NCBI GenBank assembly: GCA_025450405.1
Contig: JANWHL010000058.1
Coordinates: forward strand, 1-14,828
From: Ktedonobacterales bacterium
GTDB taxonomy: Bacteria > Chloroflexota > Ktedonobacteria > Ktedonobacterales > JADMIN01
DNA: 14,828 nucleotides
Direction of reading: 5' to 3'
The notes below the pieces were generated by a model that saw only the letters and a program-made list of their open reading frames with translations, made no database searches and had not been told where the DNA came from. Shown here piece after piece: positions 6,980 to 12,914 of the stretch (the first letter of the stretch is position 1; each line of letters begins with the position of its first letter). The position numbers were made by a program, and so were the translations under genes.

Positions 6980-7452
6980 GCGCGGTGCTGGCCGAAATCA
7001 TCGCCCACCTCGGCAAGGCTCCGGCCGCGGATCCAAAGCAGGCGGCGACCATCGCGTTGACCGTGGTGGTCTGGTTCGTCATCGTGCTGGCGGCCTCGCC
7101 GATGATCTGGCTGTTGGTCCAGCCGCACGTGCGCGCTTGGCTGCCGGCGGAGCGGCGGGCCACCCTGCTGCTGCGCGAGATGCTGTCCTCGGACGAGTTC
7201 CGCCAGCTCACCTGGCTGGGCTACATTGACGTGCCGAGTCCCTCGGACCGCAATCGCACCTACCGGGTGCCGCGCACGCGCGGCTATGTCCAGGTGATCG
7301 AAGGCGGGCGCCCGACCATGCGGCTGTGCTTGCAGCCCACCGAACGCATCCCCGATGCTGATGTGGTGCTGCTCCACAAGTTCATGATCGAGGCGAACGA
7401 GTCGACGTACTGGGACAAGGCGAACAAGTTCCCCTATCGAGACGTTCGGTAG
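6976..7452 (+). CDS. Membrane-anchored protein of unknown function, coupled to the -GG protein
   Basis: 158 residues starting at GTG 6976, which overlaps the previous stop as GTGA. There is no good ribosome site of its own, so translational coupling is likely. Residues 24-48 form one transmembrane helix. The rest (49-158) is a soluble domain: a helical part (ERRATLLLREMLSSDEFRQL), then GYIDVPSPSDRNRTYRVPRTRGYVQVIEGG, a strand ending at C118 in RLCLQPTERIPDADVVLLHKFMIEANE, and YWDKANKFPYRD. The YxVP, LCxQP, LPxADxVLxHKxMIE and AN-x-FP blocks look strongly conserved-type and I recall them in unannotated Chloroflexota proteins, but I cannot name the family. Pairing with a -GG protein invites comparison with E2-like folds (strand, then a single Cys, then helix); this is speculation. 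A convergent hairpin follows at 7510. Confidence 0.8.
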   Translation: MSAVLAEIIAHLGKAPAADPKQAATIALTVVVWFVIVLAASPMIWLLVQPHVRAWLPAERRATLLLREMLSSDEFRQLTWLGYIDVPSPSDRNRTYRVPRTRGYVQVIEGGRPTMRLCLQPTERIPDADVVLLHKFMIEANESTYWDKANKFPYRDVR

Positions 7453-7509
7453 GGGCCGACCTGGCGGCGGCCGCGCGCCCTCCATTTTGCGCCCGCGGCA
7501 TCGGCATGT

Positions 7510-7558
7510 CACACGAACAAGCTGGGGAGCGCATCATTGCGCTCCCCAGTTCCGTGTG
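7510..7558. terminator. Long nested hairpin, likely bidirectional terminator
   Basis: An inner perfect 12-bp stem, CTGGGGAGCGCA (7522-7533), loop TCAT, TGCGCTCCCCAG (7538-7549), is enclosed by an outer pairing of CACACG (7510-7515) with CGTGTG (7553-7558). It lies 58 nt past the plus-strand stop at 7452 and before the end of the minus-strand gene at 7804. A terminator serving both converging transcripts is therefore the simplest reading. There is no strong T-run. Confidence 0.7.
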
Positions 7559-7572
7559 CCCCGAAGCGGTTG

Positions 7573-7613
7573 ACACCCAATTCGGCTGATCGCTTCCGTA
7601 TCGTCGGGGCGTC
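7573..7613. repeat. Dispersed 41-nt repeat, copy 1
   Basis: This segment matches 12803-12843 at 33 of 41 positions without gaps. Shared blocks include ACCCAA, TCGGC, CGCTTCC, ATCGT and GGGGCGTC. Both copies are intergenic and lie downstream of a minus-strand stop codon. Read on the minus strand, both encode a similar phrase (DAPT-x2-KR-x-AELG), so a remnant of a mobile-element gene end is possible. Confidence 0.55.
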
Positions 7614-7803
7614 TCCAAAGTGGATGCCTTGCTTCCCCACCCCACCCGCTCCTGGCCGCAACCCCCACCGCGCACGGACTTACACATGGAATGTCGATTC
7701 CGCATCCTCGCGCCACGATCCGCCTACCGTTACGACTCCACCCCGTACGCCCGTGGCCGCGCCCATTTTCACCCGCATCACTGGCGGCCCGCCGCTATGG
7801 CAT
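7614..7803. other. Gap without a recognisable gene
   Basis: The 351-nt interval 7453-7803 holds the nested hairpin and the 41-nt repeat. The rest, from 7614, is pyrimidine-rich GC DNA. Open frames here have no ribosome site and no family-like sequence. I see nothing else in it. Confidence 0.5.
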
Positions 7804-8526
7804 TTAACCACGTGGCCCCAGGACCAAAATGAGCTGGCCCGGCGCGGTCCGCACCCCGCGGACGACATAGTCGGTGCCGGGCAGGATACGACCGATCGTC
7901 GCCGCTAGCTGGGCGTTGATGGCGCCTTCGAGCGCCGCGTCAGCGTCGGTGGGCAGCGGCACCGAACCCACGCTGGCGCTCAGCACATGCATGGCAAGCT
8001 GGCCACGCTGGGCCACCGGCTGCACGGTGATAGTCAACGGCGCGGCCAGCGGACCGACTCCCGCCGTACTGGCCACGGTGATGCGGTCGCCCGCGAGACA
8101 ATGGGCGCGCGTGTCGCTCACCGCGATCGGCAGTTGCGCACCAGAGAGTCCCGTGCGCATCGCGGCGCTCAGAAAGGCGTCGTCCACGGTGACGCTGGCG
8201 CCGCCCGATGTCGATCCCACCGCCACCGGTGCCACCCGTGGGGCGGCGAACGCCATCCAGCCGAGCGCGACCAGGATCCCGAGGACCACACCAAGGGCGA
8301 CAAGCAGGTTCGCGCCCAGGCAGCCGCCGGGCAGCCGCGCGCGTCGTGGCGCCGCGGGGGCGAGGGTCAAGCCACCCGTTGCCGGCCCGACCGGCTCACG
8401 CCCGGACAGACCTCGTCCTGGGACGGCCGGTTCGAGTCCCGGCCAGGGGCGCGCGCCCTCGCGGCGCTGAGCCGCCCCGCCGCCAGCGATCGGCTGTGTC
8501 AGGGCGTCGTGGCCGTCGGTCCCCAT
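7804..8526 (-). CDS. Single-pass membrane protein with LmeA/DUF2993-like (probable lipid-binding) outer domain
   Basis: 240 residues from ATG 8526; ATG 8532, two codons upstream, is the alternative. AAGGAG lies 9 nt before 8526 and only 3 nt before 8532. With residues numbered from 8532: a Pro/Gly/Arg-rich cytoplasmic tail (1-72), a transmembrane helix (about 73-97), and an outer domain (112-242) of alternating strands. That domain contains VTVDDAFLSAAMRTGL, PLTITVQPVAQRGQLAMHVLSASVGSVPLP, LEGAINAQLAATIG and GQLILVLGP. The order (helix with start of sheet, P-x-T-I-T-V strand, small hydrophobic loop, paired helices, final G-x-L-x-L strand) is like DUF2993/LmeA-type and TULIP-like proteins that bind phospholipid. 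That assignment is by fold pattern only. It is transcribed toward the convergent hairpin at 7558-7510. A candidate extended -10 lies at 8609-8601. Confidence 0.75.
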   Translation of the reverse strand: MGTDGHDALTQPIAGGGAAQRREGARPWPGLEPAVPGRGLSGREPVGPATGGLTLAPAAPRRARLPGGCLGANLLVALGVVLGILVALGWMAFAAPRVAPVAVGSTSGGASVTVDDAFLSAAMRTGLSGAQLPIAVSDTRAHCLAGDRITVASTAGVGPLAAPLTITVQPVAQRGQLAMHVLSASVGSVPLPTDADAALEGAINAQLAATIGRILPGTDYVVRGVRTAPGQLILVLGPRG

Positions 8527-8600
8527 CGGCATCCGCTCCTTCTATGTGCCTGCCATGCGCGCTTGGCGCGGGCCCGGCGTCCTACCGGATCGTCGGGCGC

Positions 8601-8609
8601 ATGATACCA
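8601..8609 (-). promoter_or_regulatory. Candidate extended -10 promoter element
   Basis: On the minus strand the sequence reads TGGTATCAT, an extended -10 (TG-n-TATCAT, 5 of 6 to consensus). No good -35 is seen at the usual distance, which is tolerated for extended -10 promoters. The predicted transcript starts near 8594 and would have a leader of about 65 nt before the gene at 8526. Confidence 0.45.
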
Positions 8610-8611
8610 TC

Positions 8612-8678
8612 TCCGTATCGACCACGCCGGCGGACTTTGTCGGCCATCTCCGCATCGACCATGTCCGCATCGACCACG
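8612..8678. repeat. Three 15-nt repeats upstream of the LmeA-like gene
   Basis: The unit TCCG(C/T)ATCGACCA(C/T)G is present at 8612-8626, 8649-8663 and 8664-8678; the last two are directly adjacent. Relative to the predicted start near 8594, the units centre at about -25, -62 and -77. Such positions fit an activator or repressor binding the promoter region. Confidence 0.55.
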
Positions 8679-8794
8679 TCCGTGGACTTCGCGTCCGCCG
8701 GCCCCTCGCCCGGATTGCTCATGCACGTTCCGCGGTGCCGCGTCGGCGTGGCTCCCCCCTCTTGCCTCGCCTCGTCGCGCGCTGCCCTATGGCT

Positions 8795-8820
8795 CCCCCT
8801 CGCCCCGCGGGGCGAGGGGG
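8795..8820. repeat. 26-bp perfect palindrome (REP-like)
   Basis: CCCCCTCGCCCCG (8795-8807) is followed immediately by its exact reverse complement (8808-8820), then GTTGGGGGGTGAGG-type sequence. From memory, this CCCTCGCCCCGCGGGG palindrome with a G-rich flank is a common intergenic element in many high-GC environmental bacteria. It lies between two minus-strand genes. Confidence 0.7.
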
Positions 8821-8881
8821 TTGGGGGGTGAGGACCTCCGTCTCCCCCATACCGGCACGCCGCGCGCCACGACGCGACGCG

Positions 8882-8914
8882 CCGGAGGGGCGTGCGTGGC
8901 GCACGCCCCTCCGG
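8882..8914 (-). terminator. 15-bp hairpin after the S53 peptidase gene
   Basis: CCGGAGGGGCGTGCG (8882-8896), loop TGG, and the exact complement (8900-8914). It begins 38 nt past the minus-strand stop at 8953, a good position for a terminator. There is no T-run on the minus strand after it. Confidence 0.6.
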
Positions 8915-8952
8915 TGGGAATTCTGGGGTCCCAGCGGCCCCGGCGATCGGGA

Positions 8953-10797
8953 TTAGCCGCCCGATTGTGTGTTGGCGGTCGGCGGGGCCAGCAGCTCCGG
9001 AATGAGGATGCGGCCGTCAGGGGTGCCCCAGCCCGTGCTGAGATCGTAGCCATTGGTGGCGGGATAGAGCAGATTGCCGCCAGTCGTCACATCGTGGTAC
9101 GGCCCAGGGCTCGCGGCGGCGCCTCCCACCCGGTAAAGCGCCGGGTTGAGGAAGCCCAGCGGGGGCAGCTTCTTCTGCTGCGCGGCCTGGTCGCCCAGCA
9201 GCGTGATCGACGCCCACAGCGGTGCCGCCGCGCTGGTGCCCCCAATCACCGTCCAGCAGCCGTCTGGGCCGTTGCTCGTGGGGTCACAGCCGTTGTCTTG
9301 CCCGGCGCTGCTCGAGTCATAGATTGCGTAGCCGGTGAGAGCATCGGCGTTGGCCGATACATCCGGCACCTCACGCATCCCGTTGCTGTACTGGCTGGAT
9401 GTGCCGGGGCCCGTTTGCCAGGTTGGCCGGTGGTAGTACGCGCTCAGTCCTCCGCCTCCGCCCGCGCCCTCCAGCGGATCCTCCCAGCCGGATTCGTGAC
9501 TGTAAGTGCCGTCGTCGTTGAGGAAGAGCGCCGTCCCGCCCACCGCCGTGATGTACGGGCTGGACGCCGGCGAGGTCGTCGAGACCGTGTGGTCAGACGG
9601 ATCGATGTGCGAGCAGTCGTACGCGCCCGTGTCGCCACTGGAGGCGAGGATGCTCATGCCCTGCGCGTCTGCCTGCTTGAACACGGTATCCAGGGCCGCG
9701 AAGTAGCCTGGTCCGGGCTCGTCGAAGAAGCCCTGGACGTCCGACGGCGCCTGATCAGGATGCAGGATCAACTGCTCACAGACGCCCAGGCTGATGCTGA
9801 GCACCTGGGCGTTGTGCGCGCTGACGGCCTGATTGAACAGGTCCACGAAACCCTGCAGGGTGGCGGCTCCCTCGTAGGCGATGATGTGGGCTTTGGGCGC
9901 GATCGCGTGGATGACCTCGATGTCGAGGGTCGTCTCGCTCACATCCCCAGGCGTGCCGGCGCCGCCATCCACGTCCTGCGTCTGGACCGGGTCGGCCGTG
10001 ATGTTGTACGCGGCGTCGTATGTATCGATGTCGGCCTGTTTGAAGGTGTCGATCTCCGCCAGGGCGATGGTCTGGCCGGAGCCATCGAGCCCGCCCTGGT
10101 GAAGCGCGCTCAGATCATAGGCGCTCGCCAGGTCCGCTGGCGTGAAGCCCTCCTGGCCGCCCGCCTGCGCCTGGCGCGCGTGTTGCCGGGGCACCATCAC
10201 CCGCTGGTTATCCAGGCCGAGGACCCCGGCGACGACACCGCGCAGCGCCGTGGGCAGCCGCGGCGCGGAGGTGGCGGCGTAGAACGCGGTGCCGTCGCTC
10301 GACCGGAAGTTGGCGATTGTCACGCCGAAGAGAGCGTCGATCCGCGCCACCGTGCCGCGGGCGCGCAGCAACAGGCCGTCCGACGAGCTCTGGGTGATGG
10401 ACAGGCCAGCCGCCTGGAGCGTCCGCGCCACCTGGGCCACCGCGGCGGGCGGCGCGCCGAAGCGCTGGGTGTACTGATCGGGGGTGAGATAGTGATGGTA
10501 CTCCGGCGAGGCCGGGTTGTTGATGGCCGCCAGCGTCTGGTCGAGCTGGCCAGGCGCCTGGCCCGCCAGCACGATGGTGATGTCCAGCTCGCGGCCCGGA
10601 TCCGCCGGCCCAAGCCGCGTGATCGCGTGGGTCGGCTTGGTCACGGCCGTCTTGCCAGATTGGCGCGCGCGCGCCGGCGCGGCCTGCCGCGCGGCGGGCA
10701 CACAGCCCGCCAGCAGGCTCGCGGTCAGCGCCAGCGCCAGCGCCGCCGGCAACATCCAGCGCGGACCGCCCCGTCCACGCGCAAATCGCCCGTTCAT
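8953..10797 (-). CDS. S53 family (sedolisin/kumamolisin-type) peptidase, lipoprotein
   Basis: 614 residues from ATG 10797, which has AGGAGGG just upstream (10807-10801); an ATG at 10815 would place the ribosome site inside the gene. A signal peptide ends in a lipobox LLAG-C32, so the enzyme is likely lipid-anchored on the cell surface. Residues about 60-205 form the Pro-kumamolisin activation domain (SPEYHHYLTPDQYTQRFG). The catalytic domain follows, with E288 and D292 (SETTLDIEV), the oxyanion D389 (ASSGDTGAY) and nucleophile S522 (GGTSAAAP). The C-terminal calcium-site region (HDVTTGGN, STGWGTPDG) is intact. All residues needed for an active acid serine-carboxyl endopeptidase are visible. 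It follows a lipoprotein gene by 24 nt and is probably the last gene of that operon. A close paralogue lies at 12915-14705. Confidence 0.95.
   Translation of the reverse strand: MNGRFARGRGGPRWMLPAALALALTASLLAGCVPAARQAAPARARQSGKTAVTKPTHAITRLGPADPGRELDITIVLAGQAPGQLDQTLAAINNPASPEYHHYLTPDQYTQRFGAPPAAVAQVARTLQAAGLSITQSSSDGLLLRARGTVARIDALFGVTIANFRSSDGTAFYAATSAPRLPTALRGVVAGVLGLDNQRVMVPRQHARQAQAGGQEGFTPADLASAYDLSALHQGGLDGSGQTIALAEIDTFKQADIDTYDAAYNITADPVQTQDVDGGAGTPGDVSETTLDIEVIHAIAPKAHIIAYEGAATLQGFVDLFNQAVSAHNAQVLSISLGVCEQLILHPDQAPSDVQGFFDEPGPGYFAALDTVFKQADAQGMSILASSGDTGAYDCSHIDPSDHTVSTTSPASSPYITAVGGTALFLNDDGTYSHESGWEDPLEGAGGGGGLSAYYHRPTWQTGPGTSSQYSNGMREVPDVSANADALTGYAIYDSSSAGQDNGCDPTSNGPDGCWTVIGGTSAAAPLWASITLLGDQAAQQKKLPPLGFLNPALYRVGGAAASPGPYHDVTTGGNLLYPATNGYDLSTGWGTPDGRILIPELLAPPTANTQSGG
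10445..10491 (-). repeat. 47-nt identical segment shared by the two S53 genes (copy 1)
   Basis: Identical to 14347-14393 over 47 nt. The match extends with 3 mismatches over about 82 nt (10436-10516 versus 14338-14419). It encodes the pro-domain core YHHYLTPDQYTQRFGAPPA. Neighbouring parts of the two genes differ much more. Confidence 0.85.
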
Positions 10798-10821
10798 GGG
10801 CCCTCCTGATTTCATCGGATG

Positions 10822-11460
10822 CTACCAGGCCACGCTGTTCACGAAGAGATCGTAGTGCGAGTTGGCGGCGCGGATGAGCGCGCCGGGGTTTCGCGTGTTG
10901 GGATTGATGGTGCTCGCCGCCAGGAAGAGGATGCCCGTGCCACCGTGGGTGCTGGCCATCAATTCGAGGACCACCGGCGAGCTCGGCGCGTTGGGTAGGT
11001 CCTCAGTGCCGGCGATGATATCACCCGCGCCCGCGACATAGCCTACTTCGGCGCCGTAGATCGGTCCGAGGTCCTGAACGCCGGAGAGCTGGCTGGTGTC
11101 GAGGTTCTTCTCGGCGGCCGTCAGCAGCTGCTGCGCGCTCGTGCCGGAGGGCACGTCCTCGCCGACGAAGGTCACTTCAAACGTGTTGCCCGTGTCCTGG
11201 TTGACATAGCCGAGCACCACACTGTTGTCGTCGTGCTTGACGACGGTGAAGGGATCGTAATAGCGCAAGGTGAAGCGCTTGTTCTGAAAGGGATGGCCGG
11301 TGACGGGTGCGCGCGCGGGCGGCGGGCAGTGCACCGTGCAGGGTGTGGGCGTGGAGCCGGGCACCACTGGGCCAACGGGGATAGTCGTCGTCGTACAGGC
11401 CATGAAGGACAAGCCAAGAATTGCCAGGATGAGTCCGCGTCTGAACGTCCAGCGGCGCAT
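10822..11460 (-). CDS. Small secreted lipoprotein, possibly PsbP/LpqN-like fold
   Basis: 212 residues from ATG 11460. That codon overlaps the preceding gene's stop as TGATG; AAGGAG sits 8 nt upstream, so translation is probably coupled. The N-terminus (MRRWTFRRGLILAILGLSFMAC) is a signal peptide with a slightly unusual lipobox FMA-C22. After a Thr/Pro-rich linker (C38 and C42 in the HCPPP region) comes a domain beginning FQNKRFTLRYYDPFTVVKHDDNSVVLGY. It continues with a strand-rich middle and ends LIRAANSHYDLFVNSVAW. The order (F-x-I/L-x-Y-P-x-x-W/F opening, strands, helix, closing helix) suggests a PsbP/Mog1/LpqN-like sandwich; I cannot confirm the family. It sits between a PrsW-like membrane protein and an S53 peptidase and may work with one of them at the surface. 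The frame continues upstream to 11916 but that part shadows the PrsW-like gene. Confidence 0.8.
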   Translation of the reverse strand: MRRWTFRRGLILAILGLSFMACTTTTIPVGPVVPGSTPTPCTVHCPPPARAPVTGHPFQNKRFTLRYYDPFTVVKHDDNSVVLGYVNQDTGNTFEVTFVGEDVPSGTSAQQLLTAAEKNLDTSQLSGVQDLGPIYGAEVGYVAGAGDIIAGTEDLPNAPSSPVVLELMASTHGGTGILFLAASTINPNTRNPGALIRAANSHYDLFVNSVAW

Positions 11461-12599
11461 CAGCCCTGCTCCTTTCCGGCGGAGGTGGCCGCGGCGCGCC
11501 GGCCGCGCTTGGGGGTCGCGTGCATGGCCAGACCGCAGTGCGGGCAGAAAGGCACGTCCGGCACTTCGTGGCCGCAATGGGGGCAGGTGAGCGTCGCCTC
11601 GTGGCCCAGCGCGCGCGCTTTTTCGACGAGGCCCACATGGAGCACGTGGCGAACGATCAGCAGCAAGACCAGCAGCGTGCCACCGTACCAGAGCAGATCG
11701 ACGATCTGGCCCCCCCAGAGGGTGCTGCCGAGATTGGGCACCACTTGCCCCAGGGCGGCCACCAGCAGCGCCACCGGCAGCGAAGCCAGCCAGCCCAGCG
11801 CGCGCCGTGGCGGCTGGGGATCGCGGCGCAGCCAGAGGGCCGCGCAGACCAGTCCCGTCGTCGCGGCGTCCACCAGCGGCACGAGGATGGTCGTGCGAAT
11901 GGCGGGCAACGCCCACGACGTGCCCGCGCCTTGCTGCTGGAATGGGCCGACGATCAGCAGCCAGGAATAGACGATGCTCTGCGCGGCGGCGAAGCCCAGG
12001 CCCGAGGCGACGCCAAAGGCCAGGCCGTCCAGTACGTGGTCGAAGCGCCGGCGTGTGAGGAAGAGCAGCACCGGCCCGACCAGCATCAGCACCTGTCCCA
12101 GGAGTGGCAGCCAGACGCCCACCTGGAGGATAGCCTGGGGCGACGGGCCAAAGCCAGGGAGCGAGAGGCCCACCGTCGAGCGGTAGCTGACGAGGCTCAG
12201 GCCCGCGCCCAGCGCCCCACCGAGGACGAATGACCCCGCCAGGATGCGCAGAGGCTCGTTCTCGTAGATCTGGACATCATAGAAATAGATCAGGTAGAGG
12301 ATCGGGACGAACAGCGCCGCCAGCACGATGGCCACCGGGACGAACCGCGCGAGCGCGAGCAAGAAAATGACGATCGTGCCGCCCAGAAGGAGCCAGCGCA
12401 CCTGGTGGGTGCGCGGGGGGCTGAGATGTGGGAAAAACGTGGAGACGATGCCAGGATGATAGACGTGCTCATGCGGATTGGCGGCGTAGACGTGGCGCCG
12501 GTCCCGCGGGTCGTGGTGGGTTTGGGCCGTCAGGTCAGCCCCGCAGTAGGCGCAGTGGTGCCCCGGCGGCGTCTCGCGCCCACAGTGGTCGCAATGCAT
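11460..12599 (-). CDS. PrsW-like polytopic membrane protein with zinc ribbons at both ends, catalytic motifs apparently lost
   Basis: 379 residues from ATG 12599, with GGAG 7 nt upstream; the longer open frame to 12719 adds 40 unlikely residues and crosses the leader. An N-terminal zinc ribbon has C3, C6, C16, C19 (CDHCG...CAYCG). About eight hydrophobic helices span 68-320. A C-terminal zinc ribbon has C339, C342, C352, C355 (CPHCG...CPHCG). The membrane part resembles PrsW proteases (CPBP superfamily): YFYDVQIYENEPLRILAGSFVLGGALG, then RRRFDHVLDGLAFGVASGLGFAAAQSIVY. Active PrsW proteins have an E-E-x3-K motif before the dG-x-x-x-G region and a Glu in GFA-x-x-E-N; here these places read LGQVLM and GFAAAQS. 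The later histidines also seem replaced (PLVDAATTG, AALGQVVPNL). So it is probably a non-catalytic relative. It has its own promoter at 12759-12731. Confidence 0.8.
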   Translation of the reverse strand: MHCDHCGRETPPGHHCAYCGADLTAQTHHDPRDRRHVYAANPHEHVYHPGIVSTFFPHLSPPRTHQVRWLLLGGTIVIFLLALARFVPVAIVLAALFVPILYLIYFYDVQIYENEPLRILAGSFVLGGALGAGLSLVSYRSTVGLSLPGFGPSPQAILQVGVWLPLLGQVLMLVGPVLLFLTRRRFDHVLDGLAFGVASGLGFAAAQSIVYSWLLIVGPFQQQGAGTSWALPAIRTTILVPLVDAATTGLVCAALWLRRDPQPPRRALGWLASLPVALLVAALGQVVPNLGSTLWGGQIVDLLWYGGTLLVLLLIVRHVLHVGLVEKARALGHEATLTCPHCGHEVPDVPFCPHCGLAMHATPKRGRRAAATSAGKEQG

Positions 12600-12640
12600 G
12601 CGTCGCTCCGTTTCCGCCCGCCGCGCGCGGGCGCTGTAGA

Positions 12641-12675
12641 GGCGTACGGTTGTATTTCCGCGGAGGTTGTACGCC
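12641..12675 (-). other. Leader inverted repeat with internal direct repeat
   Basis: GGCGTAC (12641-12647) and GTACGCC (12669-12675) are perfect complements. Between and overlapping them, GGTTGTA is repeated (12648-12654 and 12665-12671), and CCGCGG lies in the middle. In the mRNA this lies 42-76 nt ahead of the PrsW-like start codon. The central ATTTCCGCGGAGG also occurs at 2996-3008. Confidence 0.45.
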
Positions 12676-12730
12676 CGGAGAGGGTCGGCATGGCAGTGCG
12701 ACGGACCTCTCAAGCTCATCGGACCGCGCC

Positions 12731-12759
12731 AGTATACACCAATCGGCCGAGAGCGGCAA
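12731..12759 (-). promoter_or_regulatory. Predicted sigma70-type promoter for the PrsW-like operon
   Basis: On the minus strand TTGCCG (12759-12754) and TATACT (12736-12731) are separated by exactly 17 nt. The -10 matches consensus at 5 of 6 positions and the -35 at 4 of 6. Transcription would start near 12724, about 125 nt before the ATG at 12599. This is one of the two best promoters in the window. Confidence 0.7.
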
Positions 12760-12802
12760 GCGGTGCGCGCGATTCCCGTCTGGTCACCGCCGTGCCAGCC
12801 TT

Positions 12803-12843
12803 ATACCCAACTCGGCCAAGCGCTTCCCCATCGTGGGGGCGTC
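12803..12843. repeat. Dispersed 41-nt repeat, copy 2
   Basis: Matches 7573-7613 at 33 of 41 positions, without gaps. It lies 72 nt past the stop of the S53 gene at 12915 and overlaps two small hairpins. Confidence 0.55.
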
Positions 12844-12853
12844 CGGTGGACGC
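12826..12853 (-). terminator. Two adjacent small hairpins after the S53 gene
   Basis: CCCCA-TCG-TGGGG (12826-12838) is followed directly by GCGTCC-GGT-GGACGC (12839-12853). Both stems are perfect. They sit 62-89 nt past the stop of the minus-strand S53 gene and upstream of the next promoter, so they could end that transcript. No T-run is present. Confidence 0.4.
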
Positions 12854-12914
12854 ACGGCTGCCCCAAACTGGAATCCTTCATCGGCGTTGGCTATTATTCA
12901 GCGCTCGGCTCCCC

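Larger units (their letters stand above)
8533..8952. other. 420-nt gap: promoter, 15-nt repeats, palindrome and hairpin
   Basis: No coding frame is supported. From left to right the gap holds a ribosome site for the gene at 8526, an extended -10 element (8601-8609, minus), three 15-nt repeats (8612-8678), a 26-bp perfect palindrome (8795-8820) and a 15-bp hairpin (8882-8914) after the S53 gene. Confidence 0.6.
12600..12914. other. 315-nt gap: leader, promoter, dispersed repeat and hairpins
   Basis: Read on the minus strand, the gap holds hairpins after the S53 stop (12853-12826), the second copy of the 41-nt repeat (12803-12843), a promoter (12759-12731) and a leader of about 125 nt with a stem at 12641-12675. 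No extra gene is supported. Confidence 0.6.

Noticed and set aside
8612..8678. Possible CRISPR-like repeat array
   Set aside because: Three 15-nt units, two of them directly adjacent, with no regular spacers and no cas genes nearby.
8821..10809. Long plus-strand open frame of 662 codons opposite the S53 gene
   Set aside because: It is the antisense shadow of a gene with a complete S53 domain. Its product is Arg/Gly/Ala-rich with no recognisable domain, as expected from GC-rich antisense frames.
11461..11916. Upstream extension of the lipoprotein frame
   Set aside because: It lies opposite in frame to the PrsW-like coding sequence. A signal peptide with its own ribosome site starts at 11460.
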